DNA of 36,297 bases from Gammaproteobacteria bacterium (lineage in GTDB: Bacteria; Pseudomonadota; Gammaproteobacteria; SZUA-152). Below are positions 11,545 through 21,086 of this stretch, one piece after another. The stretch's first letter is position 1, and every line of letters begins with the position of its first letter. The position numbers and the translations under genes were made by a program. The stretch is taken from contig JAJRWE010000184.1 of NCBI GenBank assembly GCA_024276955.1, forward strand, positions 1 to 36,297. The letters run 5' to 3'. The notes under the pieces are model-generated. The model did not search any database. It was not told where the DNA came from and worked only from the letters and a program-made list of their open reading frames with translations.

Positions 11545-11847
11545 ATGGCGTTAACCAAAGCAGACATGGCCGAAAGGCTCTATGAAGAACTGGGCCTCAA
11601 TAAACGTGAGGCCAAGGAAATCGTCGAACTATTCTTCGCGGAAATCAGGGATGCCCTGGAAACCGGGCAGCAAGTCAAGCTGTCCGGGTTCGGCAATTTC
11701 GATCTCCGTAGCAAAAATGAACGCCCTGGGCGCAATCCCAAGACGGGCGAGGAAATCCCGATCTCTGCCCGTCGTGTCGTGACGTTCAGACCTGGCCAGA
11801 AGCTCAAGGCCAGAGTAGAGGCCTATGCTGGAAGCAGCCAACAATAG
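11545..11847 (+). CDS. ihfA: Integration host factor alpha subunit
   Basis: [39 protein letters not shown]...[41 protein letters not shown]; directly downstream of pheT. Confidence 0.97.
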   Translation: MALTKADMAERLYEELGLNKREAKEIVELFFAEIRDALETGQQVKLSGFGNFDLRSKNERPGRNPKTGEEIPISARRVVTFRPGQKLKARVEAYAGSSQQ

Positions 11848-12181
11848 CGAATTACCCACGATCCCCGGCAAACGCTACTTTACCATTGGCGCAGTTAGTG
11901 AGCTGTGTGGGGTCAAGCCACACGTGTTGCGATATTGGGAGCAAGAGTTTCCTCAACTGAAGCCTGTCAAGCGTCGCGGCAACCGTCGTTACTACCAGCG
12001 TCATGACGTGCTCATGATTCGTCAGATTCGCAGCCTGCTCTATGAACACGGCTTTACCATTGGTGGCGCGCGCCAGAAACTGGATGGTGGCGAGGCGAAA
12101 GAAGACGTCAATCACAGCCGGCAGATCATCCGCCAGATGGCCAGCGAACTGGAAGATCTTCTCGAACTTCTCAAGCGTTAA
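11825..12181 (+). CDS. MerR family transcriptional regulator
   Basis: [42 protein letters not shown]; overlaps the ihfA 3' end. Confidence 0.93.
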   Translation: MLEAANNSELPTIPGKRYFTIGAVSELCGVKPHVLRYWEQEFPQLKPVKRRGNRRYYQRHDVLMIRQIRSLLYEHGFTIGGARQKLDGGEAKEDVNHSRQIIRQMASELEDLLELLKR

Positions 12182-12292
12182 TTCCGCAGAAAAAACAGTT
12201 TCCTATCTGAGTCCGGCTGAAGTAGAATACGCCGCTCTGATTCGCTGCAATGGCGGTTCAGACTGCTGGTTCTACTAATAAGATTACTGTTT

Positions 12293-12370
<78 letters not shown>

Positions 12371-12377
12371 TTAAATC

Positions 12378-12417
12378 TATTGGAAAAAACAACATTCCAA
12401 TAGGGTGCAAACACCCT
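12378..12417. terminator. Two hairpins in the convergent tRNA-Pro/hipA gap
   Basis: TATTGGAA...TTCCAATA and AGGGTG-CAAA-CACCCT. Confidence 0.4.
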
Positions 12418-12439
12418 GAGTCGAAACAGGAACAGTGGT

Positions 12440-13669
12440 TTAACTCCAGCCTTGCAGGCAATACGGGTTGAGTAGGGCGCGCTGCCATAACTGCTTACGT
12501 TCTACGGCCGTCATTCCTGCCTCATCACAGACCACAAGCCAGTTGTCTTCAACAACAGCCCGCAACGTATTAATCATCGCCCGGGAACGCTCTGTATCGA
12601 GCTGAAATGATGTGCAAATGGATAGCACATTGCTCAGTGTGGCATGATTCCCTTCATCTCCCACCAGTTGCATCGCCTGCGTGGCCTCCAGCCCTGTGCG
12701 CACCTGGGGGCAAAGATCATAGGCAGGCGTCAGCCTCAGCATTTTTCCATCCCAGAGTGCGGCGTGGTTGCGGGCGTGGTCATCGGTATTGCCGATCAAT
12801 ACATTGAAAATCAGTCTGCGATAGAGTTCGTGTAGTGTTTTTTGGGGGGTAGCAAAATAGCGACGAATCAAATCTGCTAAATCCCGATAACGGGCATAAC
12901 GTGCTTCCATCTCGTTCAGGCCTAACAGACTCAGAGCACTGAGCATGGCATGTCGGCACATGCCTTTTTTAGTGGGAGAACGATCAAAGCGTTCAACCAG
13001 TAATACATCCTTGCCCAGGATGCTTTGCAGCGAAACGCTGGCCACATCAATACCCGCCAGGCTGGCCAGGCGCATGGCAACAAATTCACCTTTAACGACA
13101 TTGTATGTATCGGATGTCGAACTGAACTTGGCGATGTACTGCTCATCATTTACATTGATGAGCGCTTTGGGGCGGGCACCGCCTACACTTGTTCCATGCA
13201 GTAATGCATAGTCGAGTTCGGGCGGTAGGGGTAGCTGGCGTTCTATGAGGGAGGCCGCCTCCAGCAGTTCATCCAGACTGGGATGATCTAACCCCCTGGA
13301 TCGGTACTCGGTGCTACTCGCCTGAAAATCGAGTGCCCCAATGCGGTCACTTCCCGAGAGTAGTAGATAATCCAGCTCATCAGCGGCCAGGGCAGGGTAT
13401 TTATAGCTCACGACCCGTCGCCCCCAGGCATCCGGTGCCGCATCGCGTAAACAGGGATGGATGGTATTCATGCCCAGGGGCTCGAAGGTGCCTTCCTGTA
13501 AGGGCAATTCTACGGGCGATAACGGTATGGCATTGTCACGCTCACGGTAAGAGCGGCCATAGGTAAAGAGAAGGTGATTTCCCTGTTTTTGCAGGCGTCC
13601 AGCAACGACCGGTTCGACCGCACCCGGTAGCCATATCCACACAAAACCGGCTTCTACATTAGAAATCAT
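12440..13669 (-). CDS. hipA: HipA-family serine/threonine kinase toxin (type II TA)
   Basis: 409 aa with [13 protein letters not shown] and catalytic [19 protein letters not shown]...LTPAYDLCP; preceded by a HipB-like gene. Confidence 0.93.
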   Translation of the reverse strand: MISNVEAGFVWIWLPGAVEPVVAGRLQKQGNHLLFTYGRSYRERDNAIPLSPVELPLQEGTFEPLGMNTIHPCLRDAAPDAWGRRVVSYKYPALAADELDYLLLSGSDRIGALDFQASSTEYRSRGLDHPSLDELLEAASLIERQLPLPPELDYALLHGTSVGGARPKALINVNDEQYIAKFSSTSDTYNVVKGEFVAMRLASLAGIDVASVSLQSILGKDVLLVERFDRSPTKKGMCRHAMLSALSLLGLNEMEARYARYRDLADLIRRYFATPQKTLHELYRRLIFNVLIGNTDDHARNHAALWDGKMLRLTPAYDLCPQVRTGLEATQAMQLVGDEGNHATLSNVLSICTSFQLDTERSRAMINTLRAVVEDNWLVVCDEAGMTAVERKQLWQRALLNPYCLQGWS

Positions 13670-13991
13670 CGTTGAGCTGTGTTTTGCGCTTGCTGCGTGC
13701 CGGTAGCAGTGTGGTGAGACTGGCCACAGTATTTACGAGCTTATTGAGTCCGGCGGTATCTTCTGCTAAAAGCGGTACCCCCAGCACTGCGGCCGTTTCC
13801 AGCACTGCCCCGATAGCCACTCTGGGATCGGCCTTTTCGATGGCTATAATGGTATGCCGACTGACACCGACACGTTCAGCGAGCTCAACCTGGCTCAGTC
13901 TGCGCTCAAGTCGTGCGACTTTGATTAACTGGCCGAGAACGCCCAGGGCTGTTTGGGAGATGACAGATAGGGAAAGCGTATTCTTTTTCAT
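13659..13991 (-). CDS. hipB: HipB-like HTH antitoxin
   Basis: HTH_3 region LIKVARLERRLSQVELAERVGVSRHTIIAIEKADPRVAIGAVLETAAVLGVPLL; overlaps the hipA start by about 11 nt. Confidence 0.85.
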   Translation of the reverse strand: MKKNTLSLSVISQTALGVLGQLIKVARLERRLSQVELAERVGVSRHTIIAIEKADPRVAIGAVLETAAVLGVPLLAEDTAGLNKLVNTVASLTTLLPARSKRKTQLNDDF

Positions 13992-13994
13992 GAT

Positions 13995-14046
13995 GTCTAA
14001 AATATTAGACTATAAGCATGATAATGTCCATTATAGGCGACATTAT
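13995..14046. promoter_or_regulatory. Candidate hipBA operator palindromes
   Basis: GTCTAA-AATA-TTAGAC (13995-14010) and ATAATGTC...GACATTAT (14021-14046), directly upstream of the hipB start. Confidence 0.5.
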
Positions 14047-14465
14047 GTGCCATTGAGAGCTTGCCGTACGCACCGAGGGTGTCCATTAACGTTCGTCACC
14101 AACTGTTGCGCAGAGCAAGAGTTTCGGGGCAGTGAGAGGTGGCGCAATACGCGCCTATATCGGAGTAGGGCAGGTTCATCAAATGACCACAATGCGATGG
14201 CTGACTTAGAGGGGATTGTCGAGGCAAGAGCGGAGTGAAGACCGTGATTGGCCCCAGCTTGCAGATGCAGCGCAGACGCTTGATCTTGCCCAGCACTTCC
14301 AGGCTCTTCTGCAGCACATGGTGCGGTGTGAGGCCGTCGGGTTTTTCCACCGCGGGTCACGGCTCGCAGATGCCGGTCTCTTCCTACAACAGGCTGACCT
14401 GCTGCGACGTGCTGGTAGACATTGCTCGGTGTCTTACGGGGAGGGGGCGTGGCGTCAGCCTGCCG

Positions 14466-15041
14466 TCATTCTTTGGGTGGATTTCTGTCCCGGCAGCAGG
14501 CCGCTAACAGTGCCTGCATTTCCGCCGTGCCCTTATCGCGGGCCAGGGCCATGTTGTGCTCGGGGATTTGTTCCGGCTGTGGATAGTTGGCCACGGCGCG
14601 CTCGATGCTCGACTCACGGATCAGGTGCAGTAGGGGGACAGGCGAACGGTTGGTGTAATTGGCGGCGTCGTCGGCCGGCACATTGGCGAAGCAGTAGTCG
14701 GGGTGAAAGCTGGCGAGCTGATAAATACCGATGTAACCCTGTTCGACCAGCAGGGCATTGGCCATTTCCAGCAGGTCGAGGAAGGTATCGAAGGCGGCGA
14801 AGTCCTGCGGCAGGATCAGCAGGCTGGTTTCGATCTCCGGGTCCTGGTCGAGCAAGACGCATTCGTCGATGAGGGCGAGCAGATACTGTTCCAGCGAGTC
14901 TTCCCGGATCACCCTGAAACGGACACTGTCGCGATCCAGCTCACGTTTGGCAAAGGGGCAGAAGTTCAGCGCCACGATGACGGCGTCGATCCATGCCCGG
15001 GTCTGGGTGATGGCCTGATCGTCTGTTGTCCGCTGTGTCAT
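14466..15041 (-). CDS. DUF1415 family protein
   Basis: 191 aa; WIDAVIVALNFCPFAKRELDRDSVRFRV...PVPLLHLIRESSIERAVANYPQPEQIPEHN is typical of DUF1415. Confidence 0.85.
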   Translation of the reverse strand: MTQRTTDDQAITQTRAWIDAVIVALNFCPFAKRELDRDSVRFRVIREDSLEQYLLALIDECVLLDQDPEIETSLLILPQDFAAFDTFLDLLEMANALLVEQGYIGIYQLASFHPDYCFANVPADDAANYTNRSPVPLLHLIRESSIERAVANYPQPEQIPEHNMALARDKGTAEMQALLAACCRDRNPPKE

Positions 15042-15043
15042 AT

Positions 15044-15589
15044 TCAGGTCCTGGTGGGCTTTTTCTGCAGTTTACGCTGCAATGTGCGGCGATGCATGCC
15101 GAGGGCGCGCGCGGCGGCGGAGATGTTGCCGTGGTTCTCCATCAGTACCTTCTGCAGATGCTCCCATTCCAGACGTTTGACCGACAGGGGGTTCTCCGCC
15201 ACGGGCACGGCGGGATCGCCGGCATGGCGTTCCAGGGCATGGATGATTTCATCGGCGCTGGCGGGTTTAGTGAGGTAGTGGGTGGCGCCGAGCTTGATGG
15301 CCTCCACGGCGGTGGCGATGCTGGCGTAGCCGGTGAGCATGACCATGCGCAGGTCGGTGTTCATGGCCTTGAGCCCCTTCACCAGTTCCAGCCCGGACTC
15401 GTGGCCGATGCGCAGGTCGATGATGGCGTATTCCGGGTTGTGGTCGCCAGCCAGTTCCAGCCCCCCAGCCAGATCGGTGGCGGTATAGACCTCGAAATCA
15501 CGCTTCTCCAGCGCCCGGCTGAGCACGCGGCAGAAGGTAGGGTCGTCGTCCACCAGCAGGAGTGTCGGTTTATCGTGGGTACTGCTCAT
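15044..15589 (-). CDS. regA: RegA/PrrA/ActR/RoxR-type response regulator
   Basis: REC domain (LLLVDDDPTFCRVLSRALEKR) plus Fis-type HTH (HGNISAAARALGMHRRTLQRKLQKKP); overlaps the cognate kinase gene. Confidence 0.92.
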   Translation of the reverse strand: MSSTHDKPTLLLVDDDPTFCRVLSRALEKRDFEVYTATDLAGGLELAGDHNPEYAIIDLRIGHESGLELVKGLKAMNTDLRMVMLTGYASIATAVEAIKLGATHYLTKPASADEIIHALERHAGDPAVPVAENPLSVKRLEWEHLQKVLMENHGNISAAARALGMHRRTLQRKLQKKPTRT

Positions 15590-16881
15590 GGGCGGATTCC
15601 GATCAGGGGCAGGTTGATACAGGTGCAGGTGCCGCCGCTCTCGCGGCGGCGATGGCTGACGTGGCCGCTGAGGCGCTCGATGACGGCGTGGGCGAGGAAC
15701 AGGCCGACGCCCAGGCCCTGTTCCTTGCTGCTGAACTGGGTCTTGCCGGCGGCCGAGACGGCGGCCTCGCTGAGGCCGGGGCCGCGGTCGAGGATATGGA
15801 TGTCCAGGGTCTGTGCATTCCAGCTGGCTTGCAGTTCAACGCTGTTGGGAGAGGCGTCGGCGGCATTGTTGAGAATGTTGGTCAGTGCCTGATTGAGGGC
15901 GCGGTCGGCCAGCATGGCGGGGGCGGGCTGTGGCCCCTTCAGTTGCTGACTGAAGGTGATGCCGGGCCGTTCCACCTGCCACTGTTTGGTGAGCTGGCGC
16001 AGATAGCGGTCCACCGGCAGCGACTGCCCCTCGTCGGCACGCTGCTTGCCGGCGGAGGCAGAGATCACCGAGAGTGCGTCCTTGCAGCGGTCGATCTGCT
16101 CACGAACCAACTGTAGCTGCTCACCCAGTCCAGCGTCCCTTTCTGTCGGCTTTTTATGGGCAAGATCCAGTAGCAGGTCATCGACCACCAGGGCAATGGT
16201 GCCCAGCGGTGTACCCAGTTCGTGCGCGGCGCCGGCGGCGAGGGTGCCGAGGGCCACCAGACGCTCGTCGCGCAGGGCCTGTTCGCGGGCCTCTGCCAAC
16301 ACACGGTCGCGTTCGCGCAGGCTGCGGGCCATGTTGGTGACGAAATAGGATACCAGCACGGCGCTGAGTACGAAACCGAACCACATGCCGAAGACGTGCT
16401 GGGAAAAGCCGTCGTCGGGCTGCATGTGCGACATGGCATCAGCTGGCTGCAGGGGAAGGTAAAAAAACATCAGTAGTGAATAACAGGCCACGGTCAGTCC
16501 CGCCATGGCCCAGACATGAGCGGTTGGCAGTACGGTGGCGGCAATCATCAGTGGTAGCAGATAGAACCAGGCAAAGGGATTGGTGGCGCCGCCAGTACAG
16601 TAGAGAAGGGCGCTGAAGGCGAGGGCGTCGGTGACTAATTGGAAGAAAAATTCGCCATCGGACACCGGCTGCGGCTGGCGTGCGCGCCACCAGGTGAACA
16701 GGTTCCAGGCGCTGTGAGCGAGCAGGATGAGGGCCAGCGGCAGTATCGGCAGGGGCAGGTCGAGCCATAGCAGGCCGATGCCGATGAGCAATATCTGCAT
16801 GCTGATACTGATCGTGCGCAGCCCGGCGATACGGCGCAGGTTGTGTTGCGTGGAGGCGTAGCGGTTATTGGCGGTCAGCAT
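15586..16881 (-). CDS. regB: RegB/PrrB/RoxS-type redox sensor histidine kinase
   Basis: Six-TM N-terminus starting NLRRIAGLRTISI; H-box LAAGAAHELGTPLGTIALVVDDL; G-box GLGVGLFLAHAVIERLSG. Likely start 16881; the ORF track extends to 16989. Confidence 0.9.
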   Translation of the reverse strand: MLTANNRYASTQHNLRRIAGLRTISISMQILLIGIGLLWLDLPLPILPLALILLAHSAWNLFTWWRARQPQPVSDGEFFFQLVTDALAFSALLYCTGGATNPFAWFYLLPLMIAATVLPTAHVWAMAGLTVACYSLLMFFYLPLQPADAMSHMQPDDGFSQHVFGMWFGFVLSAVLVSYFVTNMARSLRERDRVLAEAREQALRDERLVALGTLAAGAAHELGTPLGTIALVVDDLLLDLAHKKPTERDAGLGEQLQLVREQIDRCKDALSVISASAGKQRADEGQSLPVDRYLRQLTKQWQVERPGITFSQQLKGPQPAPAMLADRALNQALTNILNNAADASPNSVELQASWNAQTLDIHILDRGPGLSEAAVSAAGKTQFSSKEQGLGVGLFLAHAVIERLSGHVSHRRRESGGTCTCINLPLIGIRP

Positions 16882-16982
16882 GGTATGGGCGGGTATCGGT
16901 TGCAGTCGGTACCCCTGACGTTTCCAGCCAGTCAGAGGTTTCCGAACATTATCCGGTAATGCCTGGCCACTGTCAGCGGCCT

Positions 16983-16997
16983 GCGACACTTTGTCAC
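16983..16997. promoter_or_regulatory. Candidate RegA-type binding site
   Basis: GTGACAAAGTGTCGC on the minus strand resembles the published GNGRC-N5-GNCGC-type RegA/RegR pattern; lies between divergent regB and the Met-rich operon. Confidence 0.35.
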
Positions 16998-17078
16998 ATT
17001 CTCAGTGCAGAAGGTGCGGATTACGATGGGGGGCATCGGAGGGGTGTTGCCCCGTGACCCGCATGTAAGGAGTCGAGA

Positions 17079-18743
17079 ATGAAACGTGTATCCACTCTGT
17101 CGACCTGGCTGAAACTGGCCGTCATCCCACTGGCAGGACTTTTGACAGCCTGCGGCAGCTCTTCCAATGACGAGGGTACGGATACCACGGCCGTGACGGG
17201 CTCGGTGACAGCGGCGCCAGTGGATGGCGCCAGCGTGATGGCCCGGGACACGGCTGGAAATGCCCTGGCGGGCCCGGTCAGCACGGCGGCCGATGGGACT
17301 TATACGCTGCACATCGCCAATGCATTACTGGCCTCGGATCTGCTGTTGGAATCTTCGGGCGGTACCTACATCGATGAGGCTACGGGGCTGAGCGCCACCG
17401 CGGGCACCCTTGCCGCCCACATCGCGGGCGGCAGCCTGTCGGCCGCTGCGCAAGTGCATATGACACCGGCAACGACCATTGTTCGTGATCTGGTGCAGAC
17501 CCATGGCATGAGCCTGAGCGCCGCGCAATCGGCCTTTGAAACGGCCTTCGGTTTTGGCGCGGAGACCTCGGTGGCGCCGGTCGATGCCACCGATCCAACG
17601 GCGGGGGCGAGTGATGCCCCATTGCTGGCTGGCCTGCACGCCGCGGCCTTCAGTCAGCTGACCATGGATCTGGGACTGGCTACCGGCGAGCAATTCAACC
17701 TACTGACGGCACTGGCCGAGGACCTGGCCGACGGCAGTCTCGACGGTGTCGGTACCCATGGTGCGGTGACCGTGGTTGGTTCGACACTGCTGCCGGCCGA
17801 TATCCAGAACCGCTTTGGCCAGGCAATGTTGGGTTTTCATGCGGGTGCCCACAACAATACCGGCCTGTCCAATGACAAGATCGGCGCTGTGCCCTTCGCC
17901 AAGCTGGCGTTGAGCAATAGCTACAAGGTGGAATACCTGCCTGGCATGATGGAGGCGATGGCCGGTAAAACTGCCTTTAAACTGCGTGTATCGAATCTCA
18001 CCGATGATACGGCGGCAGCAGGCCTGAGTATTTCACTGATGCCGATGATGTACATGGCCTCGGGCATGATGCACAGCTCACCCATTGGTGGGTGCAGCGA
18101 GAGCACAACGGCGGGTGAATATGACTGCACCGTCTATTATCTGATGGCCTCTGCCATGAGCAACGGCATGTCCATGGGTTACTGGCAGCTGAAGGTGATG
18201 ATCGGCGGCATGATGGGTGAGTCCGTCACCTTTTCGCCGGCAGTAATGATGGCCATGGGCGATACCGCCAAGGTGACCCTGAGAGGCCATACGACGGGCA
18301 GCGACATGATTGCCGGCATGGCGATGGATGGTGGCATGGCCATGCCGGAGAACCGTAGCTATTACCTGTTCAAGGACGGCCTGAGCGGCATGACCGGCAA
18401 CCATACGCTCACGCTGTTTGTCGCCGCCAAGGAAAGCATGATGAGCTATAAGGCGGTCTCTGTCGGCACGGTGCTGAGCAGTGGCGATGCCTCGTATGAA
18501 CTGACGGTGGCTTCGATGGCTGTTGAGATATCCACCGATGGCTCGACCTGGATCGACGCCAGCAATAGTGGCACTGGCCTCTGGACGGTCGCCGGCATCA
18601 CGGGGTTGACGGATGGCAGCGCCGGTAACGTCTATGTTCGCCTAACCGTCAATGGTGAGCAGAAGACCACTAATGGTGCGATTCCCGCCGGCGATGGCAG
18701 CAATGATTACGGTACTTTTATACTGACCCCGAGCGGGATGTAA
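17079..18743 (+). CDS. Methionine-rich secreted lipoprotein with CarboxypepD_reg-like N-terminal domain
   Basis: Lipobox LAGLLTACGSSSN; strongly Met-rich block (MMEAM, MPMMYMASGMM, GMSM, GGMM, VMMAM, GMAMDGGMAM, SMM) in residues ~290-455. Confidence 0.8.
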   Translation: MKRVSTLSTWLKLAVIPLAGLLTACGSSSNDEGTDTTAVTGSVTAAPVDGASVMARDTAGNALAGPVSTAADGTYTLHIANALLASDLLLESSGGTYIDEATGLSATAGTLAAHIAGGSLSAAAQVHMTPATTIVRDLVQTHGMSLSAAQSAFETAFGFGAETSVAPVDATDPTAGASDAPLLAGLHAAAFSQLTMDLGLATGEQFNLLTALAEDLADGSLDGVGTHGAVTVVGSTLLPADIQNRFGQAMLGFHAGAHNNTGLSNDKIGAVPFAKLALSNSYKVEYLPGMMEAMAGKTAFKLRVSNLTDDTAAAGLSISLMPMMYMASGMMHSSPIGGCSESTTAGEYDCTVYYLMASAMSNGMSMGYWQLKVMIGGMMGESVTFSPAVMMAMGDTAKVTLRGHTTGSDMIAGMAMDGGMAMPENRSYYLFKDGLSGMTGNHTLTLFVAAKESMMSYKAVSVGTVLSSGDASYELTVASMAVEISTDGSTWIDASNSGTGLWTVAGITGLTDGSAGNVYVRLTVNGEQKTTNGAIPAGDGSNDYGTFILTPSGM

Positions 18744-18750
18744 GCACGTC

Positions 18751-19731
18751 ATGGCATCTAATGCTATAAAGGCGATCCTGCTGGCTGGGATCGCCTGTGG
18801 TTTCTCATTCACGTCCCCGGCGACCTGGGCCGCCTCCTGTTGTGGCGGCGGCTCGTCTTCATCACTGATCATGCCCAAGTTTTCGCGCGCCATGGTGAAT
18901 CTGTCCGTGGATATGGAAAACTACAACGGTTTCTGGGATTCGCAGGGTGACTACCGCCCGGATCCCCAGGACTCGGATCTCAACCAGTACCGTATCAATC
19001 TGGGCTATGCCCACCGCTTTGCTTCACGTTGGCAGGGCAGCGTGATCCTGCCTTATGTGTGGAACAATAATGACTACACCGGCCTGACATCGAACACCCA
19101 GGGCCTGGGGGATACCACCCTCAATCTCTGGTACGAAAGCTTCGACAAAATCACCTGTGTGTGGAAGGTTCGCAAGTGGGCCGACCTGAAACCAGCGGTC
19201 TATCTGGGCGGCTCGCTCACCGTGCCTACCGGCGTCTCCCGGTTCGACAGCGTGGCCAACAGCTTTGATATCACCGGCCGGGGTTTCTATCGCCTGGACG
19301 CCAACCTGCTGGTGGAAAAGACCATCTACCCGTGGAATGCCTTGTTGTTGTTGTCCTACGGAAAATACCTCGAACGCAATGTCAATCGCGACTACGGCAA
19401 CTACGTCGAGCCGACCCGCCGCAAGCTGGGCGACCGCAAGCTGGCCACCCTCTCGGGCGGCTATACCTATTTCCTCGAATCCATGGATACGCTGACCTTT
19501 ACCCTGGCCTATTCGCATTTGCAGGAAGACGATGGCCGCATTGATGGCCGCCCCGATCCCAGTACCCGCATGGAAAAGAATTCCCTCGCCGGCACCGTCG
19601 CCTGGTCCACCATGGACCGTGACTGGATCTTCAAGGGCACCCTCAGCCACGCCGTGCCCAGAAATGACTGGGGCGAGAACTTCCCCGTCACCAACACCCT
19701 GAGTTTCGAGGTGAGCCATGTCCTTCGCTAG
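18751..19731 (+). CDS. Outer-membrane beta-barrel-like protein with N-terminal CCGGGSSSS motif
   Basis: Signal peptide ending WAASCCGGGSSSS; alternating aromatic/polar strands ending in ...SFEVSHVLR. Confidence 0.75.
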   Translation: MASNAIKAILLAGIACGFSFTSPATWAASCCGGGSSSSLIMPKFSRAMVNLSVDMENYNGFWDSQGDYRPDPQDSDLNQYRINLGYAHRFASRWQGSVILPYVWNNNDYTGLTSNTQGLGDTTLNLWYESFDKITCVWKVRKWADLKPAVYLGGSLTVPTGVSRFDSVANSFDITGRGFYRLDANLLVEKTIYPWNALLLLSYGKYLERNVNRDYGNYVEPTRRKLGDRKLATLSGGYTYFLESMDTLTFTLAYSHLQEDDGRIDGRPDPSTRMEKNSLAGTVAWSTMDRDWIFKGTLSHAVPRNDWGENFPVTNTLSFEVSHVLR

Positions 19732-20266
19732 ACGGCTATTGATGATGCTTGTGCTGATGCTGTTGGCCGGCTGTGACAATATGCGGGATGACCTTATTCC
19801 CTCCGGCAAGGACAAACGCCCCGACATAGTGCTCGGCAGCGTTGGCCCGCAGGTGGGCCAGATCGCCCCTGACTTCACCCTCGATGACACCTTGTATACG
19901 CCGCACACTCTGTCCACCGAACTGGGCAGCGTTCGCGCTGTGGTGTTGTACTTCAACATGTGGTGCCCCATCTGCGACACCCACGCCAACCACATGCGCC
20001 AACACATCGTACCGGACTTCCCCGATGTGCGTTTCTTCCTCATCGACTACGTCAGTGGCTCGGTGCCCCTCAGCCGCAGCAACCAGATCGCCAGTGGTTA
20101 CAGTGATTTCACCGTGCTGGTACCCACCATCGACGGCTTCATCAAGCGCTATCAGGCCACCATGGGCACCACCGTGGTGATCGATGCCAGTGGACAGGTC
20201 GTGCGCATGAACGAAGACTATCTCGACGGCAATAAGCTGCGTGCTACCCTGGACGCTCTGCCATGA
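19718..20266 (+). CDS. Thioredoxin-fold (TlpA/redoxin-like) lipoprotein
   Basis: Lipobox LMLLAGCDN; redoxin start GQIAPDFTLDD; CxxC as MWCPICDTH; overlaps the preceding ORF by 14 nt. Confidence 0.85.
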   Translation: MSFARRLLMMLVLMLLAGCDNMRDDLIPSGKDKRPDIVLGSVGPQVGQIAPDFTLDDTLYTPHTLSTELGSVRAVVLYFNMWCPICDTHANHMRQHIVPDFPDVRFFLIDYVSGSVPLSRSNQIASGYSDFTVLVPTIDGFIKRYQATMGTTVVIDASGQVVRMNEDYLDGNKLRATLDALP

Positions 20267-20544
20267 GGCGCGTGTTGCTGGGGATTTTGTGGATGGCGGG
20301 AGCTGCCGGTACACTACTGGCGGCCGACGGCGAACTCAGTGAACAGCAGGCGCAGGGCAAGGCGCTGTTTGAGGTACGTTGTGTAGCCTGTCACCAGTTG
20401 CCCGAGTCCGACATGCTGACAGAAAATCAATGGAAGCGCCTGCTGCAGCTGATGCAGAAACGCATGCAACAGGCCGATATGCCACCGCTGGACGAGGAAG
20501 AGTTTGCACAGGTGCATGCCTATCTTGCTTCGCAGTCGAAGTAG
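20263..20544 (+). CDS. Small periplasmic monohaem cytochrome c
   Basis: 93 aa with signal peptide, CVACH haem motif and downstream Met ligand candidates (ADMPPLDEEEF); ATGA overlap with upstream gene. Confidence 0.85.
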   Translation: MRRVLLGILWMAGAAGTLLAADGELSEQQAQGKALFEVRCVACHQLPESDMLTENQWKRLLQLMQKRMQQADMPPLDEEEFAQVHAYLASQSK

Positions 20545-20582
20545 GGCAGGGAGAGTGAAACGAAGAATAGAAGGTACACAAA

Positions 20583-21086
20583 GTGAGATGCTTTTTGTTA
20601 TATCTGCTGCTGGTTCTGGTGGCGGTATTGCCGGTTCAGGCCGATAGCCTGGATCCTGCCGAAAAGCCGTCCGCGCCCGGGTTCACCCTGAAAAATCTGC
20701 GGGGTGAAAACGCCAGTCTGTCCGACTACCATGGCAAGGTTGTGCTACTCAATTTTTGGGCCACCTGGTGCGCACCCTGCCGAAAGGAGATGCCGAGCAT
20801 GGAAAAACTCTGGCAGACCTACCGCGAGCAGGGGCTGGTGATCCTCGCCGTATCCACCGACAACGGTGGCGAGTCGCGCATCAAAAGCTTCGCACGCCGT
20901 CTCAAACTGACCTTCCCCATCCTGCTCGATCCAGACAGCCAGGCCAGCGATCTATATCAGGTCTCCGGCATCCCCGTGAGTTTTCTCATCGACCGCCAGG
21001 GGCGTATTGTCGCTCATGTGCTGGGCAGCAAAGACTGGGCCAGTGAGTCGGCCTTCCAGCAGGTGGAAAATTTGCTTCTGCAGTGA
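20583..21086 (+). CDS. TlpA-family thiol:disulfide oxidoreductase
   Basis: LNFWATWCAPCRKEMPSMEKLW active site; signal peptide. Confidence 0.93.
   Translation: MRCFLLYLLLVLVAVLPVQADSLDPAEKPSAPGFTLKNLRGENASLSDYHGKVVLLNFWATWCAPCRKEMPSMEKLWQTYREQGLVILAVSTDNGGESRIKSFARRLKLTFPILLDPDSQASDLYQVSGIPVSFLIDRQGRIVAHVLGSKDWASESAFQQVENLLLQ

Noticed and set aside
15026-16116. Plus-strand ORFs of 288 and 184 aa across regA/regB
   Set aside because: Antisense to the clearly recognisable regA and regB; composition is repetitive.
19024-20043. 339-aa minus-strand ORF
   Set aside because: Antisense across the barrel and redoxin genes, which have clear motifs and operon overlaps.
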